Shown here piece by piece: positions 17,225-25,589 of a stretch of DNA of 64,000 nucleotides. The DNA is from Poriferisodalis sp965116245 (lineage in GTDB: Bacteria; Actinomycetota; Acidimicrobiia; Acidimicrobiales; Poriferisodalaceae). The notes under the pieces were generated by a model. That model searched no databases and was not told the origin of the DNA. It saw only the letters and a list, made by a program, of their open reading frames with translations. The first letter of the stretch is position 1. Each line of letters opens with the position of its first letter. Location of the stretch: assembly GCA_965116245.1 (NCBI GenBank), contig OZ220497.1, positions 620,001 to 684,000 on the forward strand, given 5' to 3'. Both the position numbers and the translations under genes were made by a program.

Positions 17225-18505
17225 ATGGCTTCACACTTGCGGAAGCGTTGGGACGCGAATTTTCAGGGGATGAGTCGACGAGATCGCCGCAGCAGCGACT
17301 ACAACGCATACCTCGCCGACCCACTTGCCGACTGGAACCTCTCGATCCCCGCCGACATCGCCGCCGATATCGCCGACGCCGAAGCTGCCGTTCGCAAGCT
17401 AAACGAGGCTGGCACCACGCATATGAGCCTCGAAGGTCTGGCACGGTTCTTGCTGCGGGCCGAGTCCGTCGGGTCTTCCAAGATCGAAGGCCTGGAGGTC
17501 GCGGCCCGCCGACTCGCTCGAGCCGAGGCCGCTATCGCGCTCGGCGCAGACGCGCACGATCGCGTCGCAGTCGAAGTGCTCGGCAACATGGCTGCGATGG
17601 AGTCCGCAGTCGAACTCGCCGTGAGCACCGATCGATTCGAACTCAACGACCTGTTGTCGGTTCACCGCACGTTGATGGACACCTCCCCCACCCCCGAGCT
17701 TGGTGGTGTCGTGCGAGAGGAGCAGAACTGGATCGGAGGAAGCTCGTTCAACCCGTGCAGCGCAGCCTTCGTCCCGCCACCACCCGAGTACCTACCAGAC
17801 CTGCTAGCTGACCTACTCGACTATGTGAACAGCGACGACCACTCTCCCCTCGTCCAGGCCGCCATCGCCCACTCTCAGTTCGAAACCCTGCACCCTTTCG
17901 CCGACGGGAACGGGCGCACCGGCCGAGCGTTGATCCATGTCGTGCTCCGGCGCCGAGCCCTTGCACCTGCCTTCGTGCCACCGATCAGCCTTGTGCTGGC
18001 CACTTGGTCCGATGACTACATCAACGGTTTGATCACGTTCCGCCACCTCAGCGAACCCGACAGCGCCGAGCGCTCCGCTGCCGCGGTCGAGTGGCTTCGC
18101 ATGTTCGCCGCCGCCACGACTCGAGCCTGCCAAGACGCCAAGGCCTACAGCGAAGACATCGACGAGATCATCGCCGCCTGGCGTTTGAAGCTCGGCCGTG
18201 TCCGGGCCAACTCAAGTACCGACTTGCTGCTGCGCGTCCTACCGGGCGCGCCGATCGTCACCGTAGAGTCAGCCAGCAAACTGATCGGTCGATCCAAGGC
18301 GCGCACAACTGACGCAGTGAACGCCCTGGCCGAAGCAGAAGTCTTGCGACTACGCAACATTGGCCGCCAGCGGTATCGAGTATTCGAAGCAACCGAGGCG
18401 CTCGACTTGTTCACCGATCTCGAGCGGACGCTCGCCAGTCCTAAGGGCAACACGAGAAGCGACCGACCGGTCCGGCTCCTGCCGAAACGTCCCGAAAACC
18501 ACTGA
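17225..18505 (+). CDS. Fic-family protein adenylyltransferase with N-terminal inhibitory motif
   Basis: This 426-residue Fic protein carries the full active-site motif HPFADGNGRTGR (from His223), expected to transfer AMP from ATP to target hydroxyls. An upstream SSKIEGL (84-90) matches the inhibitory S/T-x-x-x-E-G/N helix, placing it in the class with an intramolecular N-terminal inhibitor. The N-terminal Fic_N-like region precedes it. The C-terminal 110 residues (VTVESASKLIGRSKARTTDA) form a winged helix, likely for DNA binding to the adjacent palindrome. A 34-bp piece of a near-identical fic gene lies at 26125-26158. Confidence 0.92.
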   Translation: MASHLRKRWDANFQGMSRRDRRSSDYNAYLADPLADWNLSIPADIAADIADAEAAVRKLNEAGTTHMSLEGLARFLLRAESVGSSKIEGLEVAARRLARAEAAIALGADAHDRVAVEVLGNMAAMESAVELAVSTDRFELNDLLSVHRTLMDTSPTPELGGVVREEQNWIGGSSFNPCSAAFVPPPPEYLPDLLADLLDYVNSDDHSPLVQAAIAHSQFETLHPFADGNGRTGRALIHVVLRRRALAPAFVPPISLVLATWSDDYINGLITFRHLSEPDSAERSAAAVEWLRMFAAATTRACQDAKAYSEDIDEIIAAWRLKLGRVRANSSTDLLLRVLPGAPIVTVESASKLIGRSKARTTDAVNALAEAEVLRLRNIGRQRYRVFEATEALDLFTDLERTLASPKGNTRSDRPVRLLPKRPENH

Positions 18506-18537
18506 GCGGCGGCGAACCCAGTCAACGACCTGCCTCG

Positions 18538-18921
18538 CTAGGGCCGCCCACACACGCGTAACTTGCCCACAGCTTCGAAGCCGAAGCGTCGCGCTTCGGC
18601 GAGATCGTCGCCGCGTTCGTACCCGACGACTGGTTGTTCGCACCCGAAGTCGGCGCAGAGCGCTGAGGCTGGACCGGCCGCAGCGCGACCGAAGACGTTG
18701 GACATCGCGACGCAGTCGGCCGAGGCGCTGGCGATCACGCCAGCGTCGAACCCAGAGTCGGAGCGCCGCCCGAAGACCGCCACCTCGGCCCGGTCGAGAA
18801 TCGCCAACGGAAACTGTCGCCAGCCCGTGGGCGATCCGGTCGGCACCGCGCGCCTCGTCCGGGACCACCATGACACCGAACCTGCAGTTCGCGCGCTGAA
18901 CGAGGCCGACCCGCCTACCAT
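18538..18921 (-). pseudogene. Remnant of a GNAT-like acetyltransferase
   Basis: The frame ends with GFDAGVIASASADCVAMSNVF, then QPVVGYERGDDLAEARRFGFEAVGKLRV. That is the usual C-terminal pattern of a GNAT-like family in Actinobacteria. Its N-terminal part continues sensibly only after a switch to another minus frame (MVVPDEARGADRIA in one, GWRQFPLAILDRAEVAVFGR in the other), so at least one frameshift is present and the N-terminal half is missing. It is likely debris. The family assignment rests on pattern memory. Confidence 0.45.
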
Positions 18922-19068
18922 CGGAAACCTAAAGCTGGAGGTAGGTAAGCCGGAACCCAGAGCCGTCTAATATCTCAAGAGACCTGCCCGCCGGTTGTCC
19001 CCAAACGCGCTTCCCCCCACACGAGCCGCCGGGCCCGTCATATCGTCTCACCGAGACTGAGATCAGTA

Positions 19069-20313
19069 TCAGGCCGGTGTCCTCCATAACGAACTGAGTG
19101 GCAGAGCCCAGATTCGATCATCAAGCTCAAATGGAATGGTGCCGCTGTAGAGCACCGCACCATAGTGGAAGTCCTTCCCGAGCCTGTCCCTTAGCCAGAT
19201 CAGACCTTTGGCATCGGAGCGATCGGCGGCAGCCGCAGACTTCACCTCAAGACCAACGACGCGGCCCCTCTGTTCCAAGACGAGATCGACTTCATGGCCA
19301 TCGCGGTCACGAAAATGGAAGAGCCGCGTCTCGTCCAGCGCTGTCTCGATGTGCGTGGCCAGCTCTGCTGCGACGAAGGTCTCGAACATCTGACCCACAA
19401 GCACTGCATCGCTGCGGAGCACCGCGGCGTCGGCATTCAACACATGGCAAGCCATACCTGGATCGACGAGATGGACCTTTGGAGCCTGAGTCAGCCGCTT
19501 TAAGCGGTTCGAATGCCATGCCGGGATCTGAATGATGACAGCGAGATCCTCTAGCAGTCCGATGTAGTACTCCGCTGTTCGAAAGTTGACGTCAGCATCG
19601 CGCGCTGTCGCCTTGCGGTTCAACTCCCGACCCGTTCGGGCCACGCATGACGTGAAGACCGCCCGCAATTTCGCCGCTTGCATAGCTCGCTCCGAAACCT
19701 GTTGGGCGTCTCGATCAACAAGCTGTTCCAGATATGACGCGTACCATCGCGTCCGGCTTCTTCCGACAAGCTCAACAGCGGCCGGGAATCTGCCAACGGT
19801 GATCCTCTCGAGATAATCGTTCCGAGACATGTCCGAGTGTCCAAATGTCGGTGTGTCGGCTGCAAAGAACGTATCGATCGGGTTGTAGGACCCATCGCGC
19901 TCAAGTTCCGCTTGCGTTAAGCCGTACATCCGTACTCGAACAAACCGTCCTGTTCCCGGCCACGTCGCTGCTTGGTGGCGAGCCCTAACAGAACCGGTGA
20001 TGATGAATCGTCCAGGATGCACCCCACCAGGTTTGTCCACTGCGCGTTTGATCGAACCCAGGACATCGGGCAACTCCTGCCACTCGTCAACAAAAACGGT
20101 GCCGCTGGCGCTCTCGATTACGCCATCTGGGTCCTCCGCCACCGCAGCCCGAACCGAAGCAACGGACAGGTCCAAAGTCGTGTCGGCGTACCGCGACAGC
20201 GATGTCGACTTTCCTGTCCCCCGCGGCCCAACCACCATGACGGCCGGAAACGAGGGCAGCAGCTCGTCGGCGACGAGACGATCCAGGGCTCGCGGGTAGA
20301 GGTCGGCGGTCAC
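19069..20313 (-). CDS. AAA_14 / DUF4143 ATPase
   Basis: This 414-residue protein starts with the typical RALDRLVADELLPSFPAVMVVG, followed by Walker A GPRGTGKST (29-37), Walker B GTVFVDEWQELPDVL and the sensor segment GRFIITGSVR. The C-terminal DUF4143 domain follows (RELNRKATARDADVNFRTAEYYIGLLEDL), with a PD-(D/E)xK-like core: HEVDLVLEQRGRVVGLEVKS. The family is widespread in archaea and bacteria, often mobile, with poorly defined function. It is transcribed leftward from near the 20403 att remnant and is intact. Confidence 0.88.
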   Translation of the reverse strand: MTADLYPRALDRLVADELLPSFPAVMVVGPRGTGKSTSLSRYADTTLDLSVASVRAAVAEDPDGVIESASGTVFVDEWQELPDVLGSIKRAVDKPGGVHPGRFIITGSVRARHQAATWPGTGRFVRVRMYGLTQAELERDGSYNPIDTFFAADTPTFGHSDMSRNDYLERITVGRFPAAVELVGRSRTRWYASYLEQLVDRDAQQVSERAMQAAKLRAVFTSCVARTGRELNRKATARDADVNFRTAEYYIGLLEDLAVIIQIPAWHSNRLKRLTQAPKVHLVDPGMACHVLNADAAVLRSDAVLVGQMFETFVAAELATHIETALDETRLFHFRDRDGHEVDLVLEQRGRVVGLEVKSAAAADRSDAKGLIWLRDRLGKDFHYGAVLYSGTIPFELDDRIWALPLSSLWRTPA

Positions 20314-20402
20314 CCAACGAATGATAGCCGGGCCTAATACAACTTTTGCGGATACTAAACCACAACATTTGCTGTAACTAAACTGCTCGATCTGCCGACC
20401 AC

Positions 20403-20431
20403 TTTTGAACCTGCGACCTCGGGGTTATGAG
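20403..20431 (-). repeat. Attachment-site remnant of tRNA-fMet (T-arm to anticodon loop)
   Basis: The core TTTGAACCTGCGACCTCGG followed by GGTTATGAG is nearly identical to the fMet gene, differing by two base changes, and further scattered similarity extends to 20451 (CCACTCCGC). No cloverleaf can be drawn. A 14-bp direct repeat CGATCTGCCGACCA flanks it at 20388-20401 and 20551-20564. The rest of 20314-20665 shows no gene. Confidence 0.65.
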
Positions 20432-20665
20432 AACGTTGGACCACTCCGCACTACCAGGGGCAAAACGCGAAAACGCTGGTTAGAGCCGGAACTGACTACC
20501 CGGTGTTACACACCCCTCCTCACAAGTCCGTGGGTCTTCTGTGAGCTGTTCGATCTGCCGACCACCGGGGTGTAGCCACAGGACAGTCCTCGCGCTCTGG
20601 CTTCTAACGACCGAGTCTCGCGCCTGGGGAGCGGTGCTCGATGCGGCTCCTAGGATCGACTCACC

Positions 20666-21295
20666 ATGGCGACGGTCGTCTACATAGATGGATTCAACTT
20701 CTACTACGGCGCCGTGAAGGACACCCCTCACAAGTGGCTGGACTACGAAGCACTCAGCCAGCGTCTCCTTCCCCGTGACGAGATCGCGAAGATCCGCTAC
20801 TTCAAGGCTCGTATCAGCGAGCGGCCCGATGATCCTCAGCAAGCGGTCCGACAGGAGACCTACCTTCGGGCTCTGGCCACGCTTCCGCTACTTGAGATCC
20901 ACTACGGACACTTCGTCACGCGCCCGACCCGGATGCCGCTCGCCAACCCGCCAGCCAAGGGCGCGCGAACCGTCGCGGTCTTGAAGACCGAGGAGAAGGG
21001 TTCCGACGTCAACCTCGCCTCGCACCTCCTGCGAGACGTCTTCAAGGGCGCCTGCACTAAGGCGCTCGTGGTCTCCAACGATTTCGATCTCGCCGAGCCA
21101 ATTGCGATGGCTGTCGCCGAGGGCATCGTCGTAGGCGTCGTCAACCCGCACCGGCGCAACAAGATGAGCCGACATCTCAAAGAGGTGGCCAGCTTCGAGA
21201 TTCAGCTACGCCATCGGATCCTGGCCGACTGCCAGATGCCCAATCCCGTTATCGGCAACCGAGGTCGCCAGATCTACAAGCCGAGGGATTGGTAG
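20666..21295 (+). CDS. NYN-domain (PIN-like) ribonuclease, copy 1
   Basis: This 209-residue protein opens with VVYIDGFNFYYGAVKDTPH, the NYN signature with catalytic Asp and Asn (IDGFN). It also has the second acidic site KGSDVNLASHLLRDVF and the third, ALVVSNDFDLAEPIAMAV. NYN proteins are PIN-fold metal-dependent RNases, and KTEEKGSDVNLA is typical of this bacterial branch. It is intact here. A second copy 929 bp downstream carries a stop codon. Both copies share the 20 bp before the start and a conserved downstream noncoding element. Confidence 0.88.
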   Translation: MATVVYIDGFNFYYGAVKDTPHKWLDYEALSQRLLPRDEIAKIRYFKARISERPDDPQQAVRQETYLRALATLPLLEIHYGHFVTRPTRMPLANPPAKGARTVAVLKTEEKGSDVNLASHLLRDVFKGACTKALVVSNDFDLAEPIAMAVAEGIVVGVVNPHRRNKMSRHLKEVASFEIQLRHRILADCQMPNPVIGNRGRQIYKPRDW

Positions 21296-21317
21296 CCACC
21301 GCGCCCTAGAAAGCACA

Positions 21318-21343
21318 AAGGCCCACCCGTACGGGTGGGCCTT
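21318..21343. terminator. Bidirectional terminator hairpin after NYN copy 1
   Basis: A perfect 26-bp palindrome centred on CCCGTACGGG (AAGGCCCACCC and its complement) lies 23 bp after the NYN stop. It could end both the NYN mRNA and the convergent RNA from 21373. Confidence 0.75.
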
Positions 21344-21373
21344 GACCCAGCCACCGAAGCGACTGGGGGGATT
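21318..21373 (-). ncRNA. Candidate small RNA, copy 1, convergent to NYN
   Basis: On the minus strand, a promoter (TTGCAA-N17-GATACT) would start RNA near 21373. The predicted RNA has a first hairpin CCCAGTCGC-UUCG-GUGGCUGGG (21367-21346) and ends in the palindromic terminator. The hairpin block is identical in copy 2 (28 of 28 bases), while the terminator sequences differ. No reading frame of useful length follows the promoter. Function is unknown. An antisense or antitoxin RNA for the NYN RNase is a speculative option. Confidence 0.45.
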
Positions 21374-21379
21374 AGCTCT

Positions 21380-21429
21380 AGTATCGGCCATCACGGGCGA
21401 AATTGCAACAGTTTCGCCAGAGGCGAAAC
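21380..21429 (-). promoter_or_regulatory. Minus-strand promoter with 19-bp palindromic operator, copy 1
   Basis: The -10 GATACT is at 21385-21380 and the -35 TTGCAA at 21408-21403, with a 17-bp spacer. Directly upstream is a perfect inverted repeat, GTTTCGCC-AGA-GGCGAAAC (21411-21429). GCGAAA/TTTCGC half-sites also flank the -35. The arrangement is repeated at 22290-22339. Confidence 0.55.
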
Positions 21430-21594
21430 CTCGCTCCCAAGCGTCGTCAGGTTGGTGGATGATCCAATCGGCGGCGAACTCGGTTCGGCTGAGGTCGCCG
21501 TGGGCGAAGTGGGGGCAGTTGATGTTGTAGTCGATAGCGCACACGATGCCCGTACGCTGTCGCCATTGTACACGGCTCCTAGGATCTACTCACC

Positions 21595-22218
21595 ATGTCG
21601 ACGGTCTTCTACATAGATGGATTCAACTTCTACTACGGCGCCTTGAAGGGCACCCCTCACTAGTGGCTGGACTATCAGGCACTGTGCCGAAGACTGCTGC
21701 CTATCGACCAGATCGTGAAGATCCGCTACTTCACCGCTCGCGTCAGCGAGCGGCCCGATGACCCTCAGCAAGCAGTCCGACAGGAGACCTACCTTCGGGC
21801 ACTGGCCACGCTTTCCCTACTTGATATCCACCACGGACACTTCGTCACACGCCGGACCCGGATGCTCCTCGCCAACCCACCAGCCAAGGGCACCCGAACC
21901 GTCTCGGTCATGAAGACCGAGGAGAAGGGTTCCGACGTCAACCTCGCTACCTACCTGCTCCTCGACGCGTTCCAGAAGAGGTGCGACACCGCCGTCGTCA
22001 TCAGCAACGACTCGGACCTGGCCGAGCCCGTGCGCATCGCCCAAACCGAAGCCAGCATCAAGGTCGGCGTCATCAATCCGCACAAGGCGAAATATCGATC
22101 TCGCCGTCTTCAGGGCACGTTCTTCAAGCAGCTCCGCACGAACGTCCTCGCCCAGACCCAGCTACCCGCAGTACTCCACGACGCTCAGGGCACGATCCGC
22201 AGGCCCCCATCCTGGTAG
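21595..22218 (+). pseudogene. NYN-domain ribonuclease, copy 2, with amber codon 23
   Basis: This is a tandem paralogue of the 20666 gene. It begins STVFYIDGFNFYYGALKGTP and has TAG at 21661-21663 where copy 1 has AAG (Lys23), after which the frame is open to 22218. Downstream acidic sites are kept (KGSDVNLATYLLLDAF, VVISNDSDLAEP). A re-start at 21715 would lack the first catalytic Asp. The C-terminal third has diverged most. This is either a recently inactivated duplicate or a sequencing error. Confidence 0.8.
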
Positions 22219-22220
22219 CG

Positions 22221-22283
22221 AAAACCGCAAGGGCCCGCCGAAGCGGGCCCTGCACCCAGCCACCGAAGCGACTGGGGGGATAT
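22221..22283 (-). ncRNA. Candidate small RNA, copy 2
   Basis: The layout matches 21318-21373: TSS near 22283, hairpin CCCAGTCGC-UUCG-GUGGCUGGG (22276-22255), then terminator GGGCCCGC-UUCG-GCGGGCCC (22250-22231) and a U-rich tail. Both loops are UUCG tetraloops. Conservation of the hairpin and promoter, with change in the terminator, argues for function. Confidence 0.45.
22231..22250. terminator. Bidirectional terminator after NYN copy 2
   Basis: The stem GGGCCCGC/GCGGGCCC with CGAA loop (TTCG on the other strand) lies 12 bp after the NYN copy 2 stop. On the minus strand it is followed by TTGCGGTTTT. Confidence 0.75.
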
Positions 22284-22289
22284 GTCTTC

Positions 22290-22339
22290 ATTATCGTCTA
22301 TCGCGAACGCAATTGCAACCGTTTCGCCAGAGGCGAAAC
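22290..22339 (-). promoter_or_regulatory. Minus-strand promoter with palindromic operator, copy 2
   Basis: The -10 GATAAT (22295-22290) and -35 TTGCAA (22318-22313) are 17 bp apart. The identical 19-bp palindrome sits at 22321-22339. The -10 is better than in copy 1. Confidence 0.55.
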
Positions 22340-22564
22340 CTATGACTGCTCATCAGGGGTCCGCCGCCTGCTTTCGACAGTGACTGTTACGACTTCGTGG
22401 GCGCGGTGCTGGACTATGTCAAGAGCAACGACGATGTGGTTAGCCACCGGCCACCGCTCCCTCGCTATCTCCGAGCGGTCAACACGCCGGAGGCAAACGA
22501 ATCGCACTGACACAACGGCAGCAATATAGGCACGGGTGTTCGCGTTGCGCTCAGGGACCAGCTC
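22340..22564 (+). other. Coding debris between the NYN and GmrSD genes
   Basis: One plus frame (about 22371-22510) reads AFDSDCYDFVGAVLDYVKSN and later PPLPRYLRAVNTPEANES before a TGA. It looks like the tail of a protein but has no start. I do not recognise it. The remainder shows nothing. Confidence 0.3.
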
Positions 22565-24844
22565 TCAACCCCAGTGGTTCGATTGGTACTCAACCATGTC
22601 GTCGCCGTGGAGCTGCTTTGTCGCGTTGCCGATTCGAACCCAGAACTCGGTCGGCCCTTGCCCTCCCTCGTGGGGGTTCGAGAAGACGGGCTTGCCCGAC
22701 GCTGCCACGGACACAAGACAGACATCGGCATCGTCGACCTGCTCGAAGCTGATGCGGACGATCCCAGCGGTTTGGATTGACAGGTTGTTGTCGAGGTGCT
22801 GGCGCAGAAACAACTCGTAGCCATCGCGGTTGGCCTTCTTGCTGCCGAGCGTCTGCATGTCGTCGGCGAGGCCGAGGGCATTCGCATCGTCATCGACGCC
22901 GATCAGCAGCGTTCCGCCCTCGGAGTTGAGGAACCCGCACACCGTCTTGGTGATGACGTGTTCCATCTTCTTGTCGGCTTGTTCCGTGTGCATGTTCCAC
23001 CGAGCGGTCGACTTGTACTCAACGGTTTGGGACTCACCAACGGCGAGCAGGTCGGCGAGAGTGGTCGATAGCTCAGGGCTGCCCTGGTCGTCCCACAACC
23101 GATCGAAGCCATCCCGCACGACCTGGGCGATCAGGTCGCGGCGGCGTTCAAGAAAGGTCGGGTAGGCGAGCTGCTCCCAGCCAACTGGAAGCGCGTGCCA
23201 GTAGGTCTGATGCTTGATGCGGTCTGCATCGATTGAGTCGGTCATCACCGGCCAATACTCGAAGGGATCGTCGGCGCTGATCGTTGCGTTCTCTGGCCAA
23301 TCCAGGAAGGCCATGTTGGCAATCGCATTGACCTGCCTCGTTCCTGTCACGCCCCTCGCCGCGAGATATGCCTTGGGGAACAGGTGGTGGCGTTCGATCG
23401 AGCGCTGTGCGGTGATGTTCGGATCGAGGAGTTCACGGATTCGCAAGTCGCTGAACAAGAGTTCGGCGTCGAGCAGATTCAGCGCCGCCCAGTAGGCAAA
23501 CAGAACAGGAGAACGGGCGGAGGACGTGTCAAGCCGGTTTGGCAGCGAGATAGTCCAGTAATCGCCCGTGAAGTTCGACCGGACAATGCGGTCTAGCTCT
23601 GCGCAGAAGGCCTCGCCATCACCAGGCTCGAGATCAGCAACCCTGCCGAGGTCCCCCTCGATCTGGCTCTCTGGTGACGACGTGTAGCGGCCGGTGGTAT
23701 GGGCCATGAAGAACCAGCGGGCTATGACTCCGCGGAGTGTCTTGAGGTCGAGTCCGAAGTCGCGCTTGCCGATCAGCCACAGGATGTAGGTGTATATGAG
23801 CGCGTTCTCCGAGGTGACCATGCGGCGGCTTCTGAACCCGGCGTGTGTCAGGCATTTGAGGAACTCGTGCCAGTTCGTCAGATCGATGACCTCGTCCTGC
23901 GCGCGTCGAAGTTCGTCGAACTGGGCGGTACGGCGATCGGAGGAGACATCGCCCGTCTCGAGGTCTTTGCCCCGGAGGATGTTGTACACGTGTTGGAGAC
24001 GTCCGCGACGAAACGCCAGACCCACGCCAGCTCGCAGAAGCTGGTCGGGGCTGGGGTCAATGAAGGCGTTCTTCGGCGACGGACCACTCACCTTCAGATC
24101 TACTGCATCCCGGCAGAACTGCTCGAGCTGCTGTCGCCCCTTCTCCCAATGCACCGACATCAGCGTCAAGATGAAGTCGGCCTGGTTGAGCTTCACCCCC
24201 TCGGAGTTGATGCGCACGAAGATCTCAGCCACCTGCTCTTCGTCAGCACCGGCGTTGAGTTCGACCACTTGGAACCTGAAGTTCTGGAGGTCGTACACCC
24301 GGTCGATCCGATCCTCCAGCTCGTCCTCTTCTTCCTCAGTCAGCTCGATGCCGCGACCGTCGGCGAGCCGCGCCAGGAACTTGCGCAAAGTGGGCCGGTA
24401 GCCATCGTCCCAGAGGGCCGTGATGTCGGGAAGAAACTCCGGGTCCTTCCTGATGGCTGCGTCGGTGACCTCGAACGTTTCGTCGCTGGGCCGGAACGCA
24501 ACCCGGATCCGCTTGTCCTCGAAGGATTTCGTGAGAACGGGCCTGCCTGTGAGGACCGCATAGAGGGAGGTGAGACGCTGCTGGCCGTCAACGATGAGCA
24601 GCTTGGAGACCTTGTCGTTCTCGCCGCCACCGACCTGGCGCGTACCAACATCCGCGCCGGTCTCCCAGAACATCAGGGTGCCAACCGGGTACCCGCGGTA
24701 GAGCGAGTCGAAGAGGTCACGTGTCTTCGTTGCCGACCAGACGAACGGCCGCTGGATGTCTGGCAGGGCAATGTTGCCGTGCTTGATGTCCTCCACCAAG
24801 TGGGTGAGGGAATAGCCGGTGTCGCGGTAGAGGGTTGGGGTCAC
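22565..24844 (-). CDS. GmrSD-like DUF262 protein with HNH-type domain and AlbA_2 tail
   Basis: This is a 759-residue fusion. The N-terminal DUF262 domain has LPDIQRPFVWSATKTRDLFD and the NTPase-like LLIVDGQQRLTSLYAVL (82-98). The middle carries EIFVRINSEGVKLNQADF, diagnostic for the family, and a DUF1524/HNH-like segment QRSIERHHLFPKAYL (around 495). From about residue 625 an AlbA_2 (Schlafen-type) domain follows: GESQTVEYKSTARW and NSEGGTLLIGVDDDANALGL. GmrSD relatives are type IV enzymes cutting modified DNA. The AlbA_2 addition is less usual and may bind nucleic acid. The gene appears intact. Confidence 0.85.
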   Translation of the reverse strand: MTPTLYRDTGYSLTHLVEDIKHGNIALPDIQRPFVWSATKTRDLFDSLYRGYPVGTLMFWETGADVGTRQVGGGENDKVSKLLIVDGQQRLTSLYAVLTGRPVLTKSFEDKRIRVAFRPSDETFEVTDAAIRKDPEFLPDITALWDDGYRPTLRKFLARLADGRGIELTEEEEDELEDRIDRVYDLQNFRFQVVELNAGADEEQVAEIFVRINSEGVKLNQADFILTLMSVHWEKGRQQLEQFCRDAVDLKVSGPSPKNAFIDPSPDQLLRAGVGLAFRRGRLQHVYNILRGKDLETGDVSSDRRTAQFDELRRAQDEVIDLTNWHEFLKCLTHAGFRSRRMVTSENALIYTYILWLIGKRDFGLDLKTLRGVIARWFFMAHTTGRYTSSPESQIEGDLGRVADLEPGDGEAFCAELDRIVRSNFTGDYWTISLPNRLDTSSARSPVLFAYWAALNLLDAELLFSDLRIRELLDPNITAQRSIERHHLFPKAYLAARGVTGTRQVNAIANMAFLDWPENATISADDPFEYWPVMTDSIDADRIKHQTYWHALPVGWEQLAYPTFLERRRDLIAQVVRDGFDRLWDDQGSPELSTTLADLLAVGESQTVEYKSTARWNMHTEQADKKMEHVITKTVCGFLNSEGGTLLIGVDDDANALGLADDMQTLGSKKANRDGYELFLRQHLDNNLSIQTAGIVRISFEQVDDADVCLVSVAASGKPVFSNPHEGGQGPTEFWVRIGNATKQLHGDDMVEYQSNHWG

Positions 24845-25217
24845 GGGAATTGCCTATTCCTTCGGTAGCTGCGGTCGCTCTTGAGCAAGATACAGTTCGT
24901 AACCGATCCAGGATGAACGTTTCGACCTCCTCCTTCGGCACCGTCCGGCATACAGGCCGAGGCGGCCGCTACGTGTGTCACCTACAAGCAACTCTCGAGC
25001 GCCCGGTCGCTCTGCACGACACGCACATCAGGGATGGGGCGGTCTTCCTTCACAGCAATCCCTCGTCACGGATGCACCGTTTCCTCAAAGCAATCCAGGG
25101 CACCTTGCCGCCGCGCTGCAGCACGAATCAAATCTGGACCGCAGCGGGTCCTAGGCGGCGCTCATGGCAACAACGGTAGATATCCCCACATTTGCGCTTG
25201 CCGAAATATCGAGCCGC
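24845..25217. other. Intergenic, no gene supported
   Basis: The open frames here lack coding character and no hairpin or tRNA-like repeat was found. The promoter of the GmrSD-like gene should lie at its left end. Confidence 0.4.
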
Positions 25218-25580
25218 TCACGCGATCAGACGCCGGATCTCGTCAGCGAAGACTGGTGCGCCAGCTCTCGCCACCGCGTCGAGCAGGGCCGCTATCGTTC
25301 TGGGCTCGCGTCGATTCGCCGCTGCTTGATGTTCAAGCTCGTCGATGATGAGACGCGGCGACAGGTCAAGCAGATCGAGGCGAAACGCATCGGGGTGGAC
25401 GCTGTCGATCTCGACCGAGGCAGGCGCTATGTCAGCCTCAACGAGGTTGCGTCGGAGTTCCTCAACGATGTCGTCTGACCAATGAGGGCGATAGAGCCCT
25501 AGCTCGGCCAACCTCAAAAGCGTGTCACGGAGGTGTGCCGGGTACAACACACACGTATCAAGGACCACAGCGAAAGCCAC
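25218..25580 (-). pseudogene. PIN-domain toxin (PIN_3-like) with internal deletion
   Basis: This 120-residue frame joins the N-terminal part of a PIN_3-like toxin (VVLDTCVLYPAHLRDTLLRL, then PHWSDDIVEELRRNL) directly to its C-terminal part (VHPDAFRLDLLDLSPRLI, then RTIAALLDAVARAGAPVFA). Relatives are about 180-190 residues and carry between these blocks the second acidic catalytic site (DPKDRHVLAAA…) and a TFNLKDFP-like segment, all missing here. The frame is preserved, so the deletion is in-frame. It retains only the first acidic residues and should be inactive. It pairs with the antitoxin-like gene 9 bp upstream. Confidence 0.65.
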
Positions 25581-25589
25581 AGGCGAAGT

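Noticed and set aside
18360..18899. Plus-strand Arg-rich ORFs downstream of fic
   Set aside because: Composition is that of antisense to GC-rich coding sequence; the minus strand shows a GNAT-like remnant.
20403..20451. A second functional tRNA gene
   Set aside because: The anticodon stem does not pair and the acceptor and D-arm are missing; it is an att remnant.
21206..21544. Minus-strand ORF (CAIDYNINCPHFAHGDLSRT…) across the NYN downstream element
   Set aside because: Its first 40 codons look coding, but it then runs through the promoter, hairpin, terminator and the 3' end of the NYN gene. The second copy lacks the upstream part, so at most it is a short fragment.
21661..21663. Amber codon read-through or stop reassignment
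   Set aside because: Only single damaged genes show Lys-to-stop changes (TAG here, TAA near 7885), and TAG and TAA are normal terminators elsewhere in the window. Mutation or error is simpler.
23699..24868. 389-codon plus-strand ORF opposite the DUF262 gene
   Set aside because: It is an antisense shadow; the minus-strand frame has clear DUF262 and AlbA_2 motifs.
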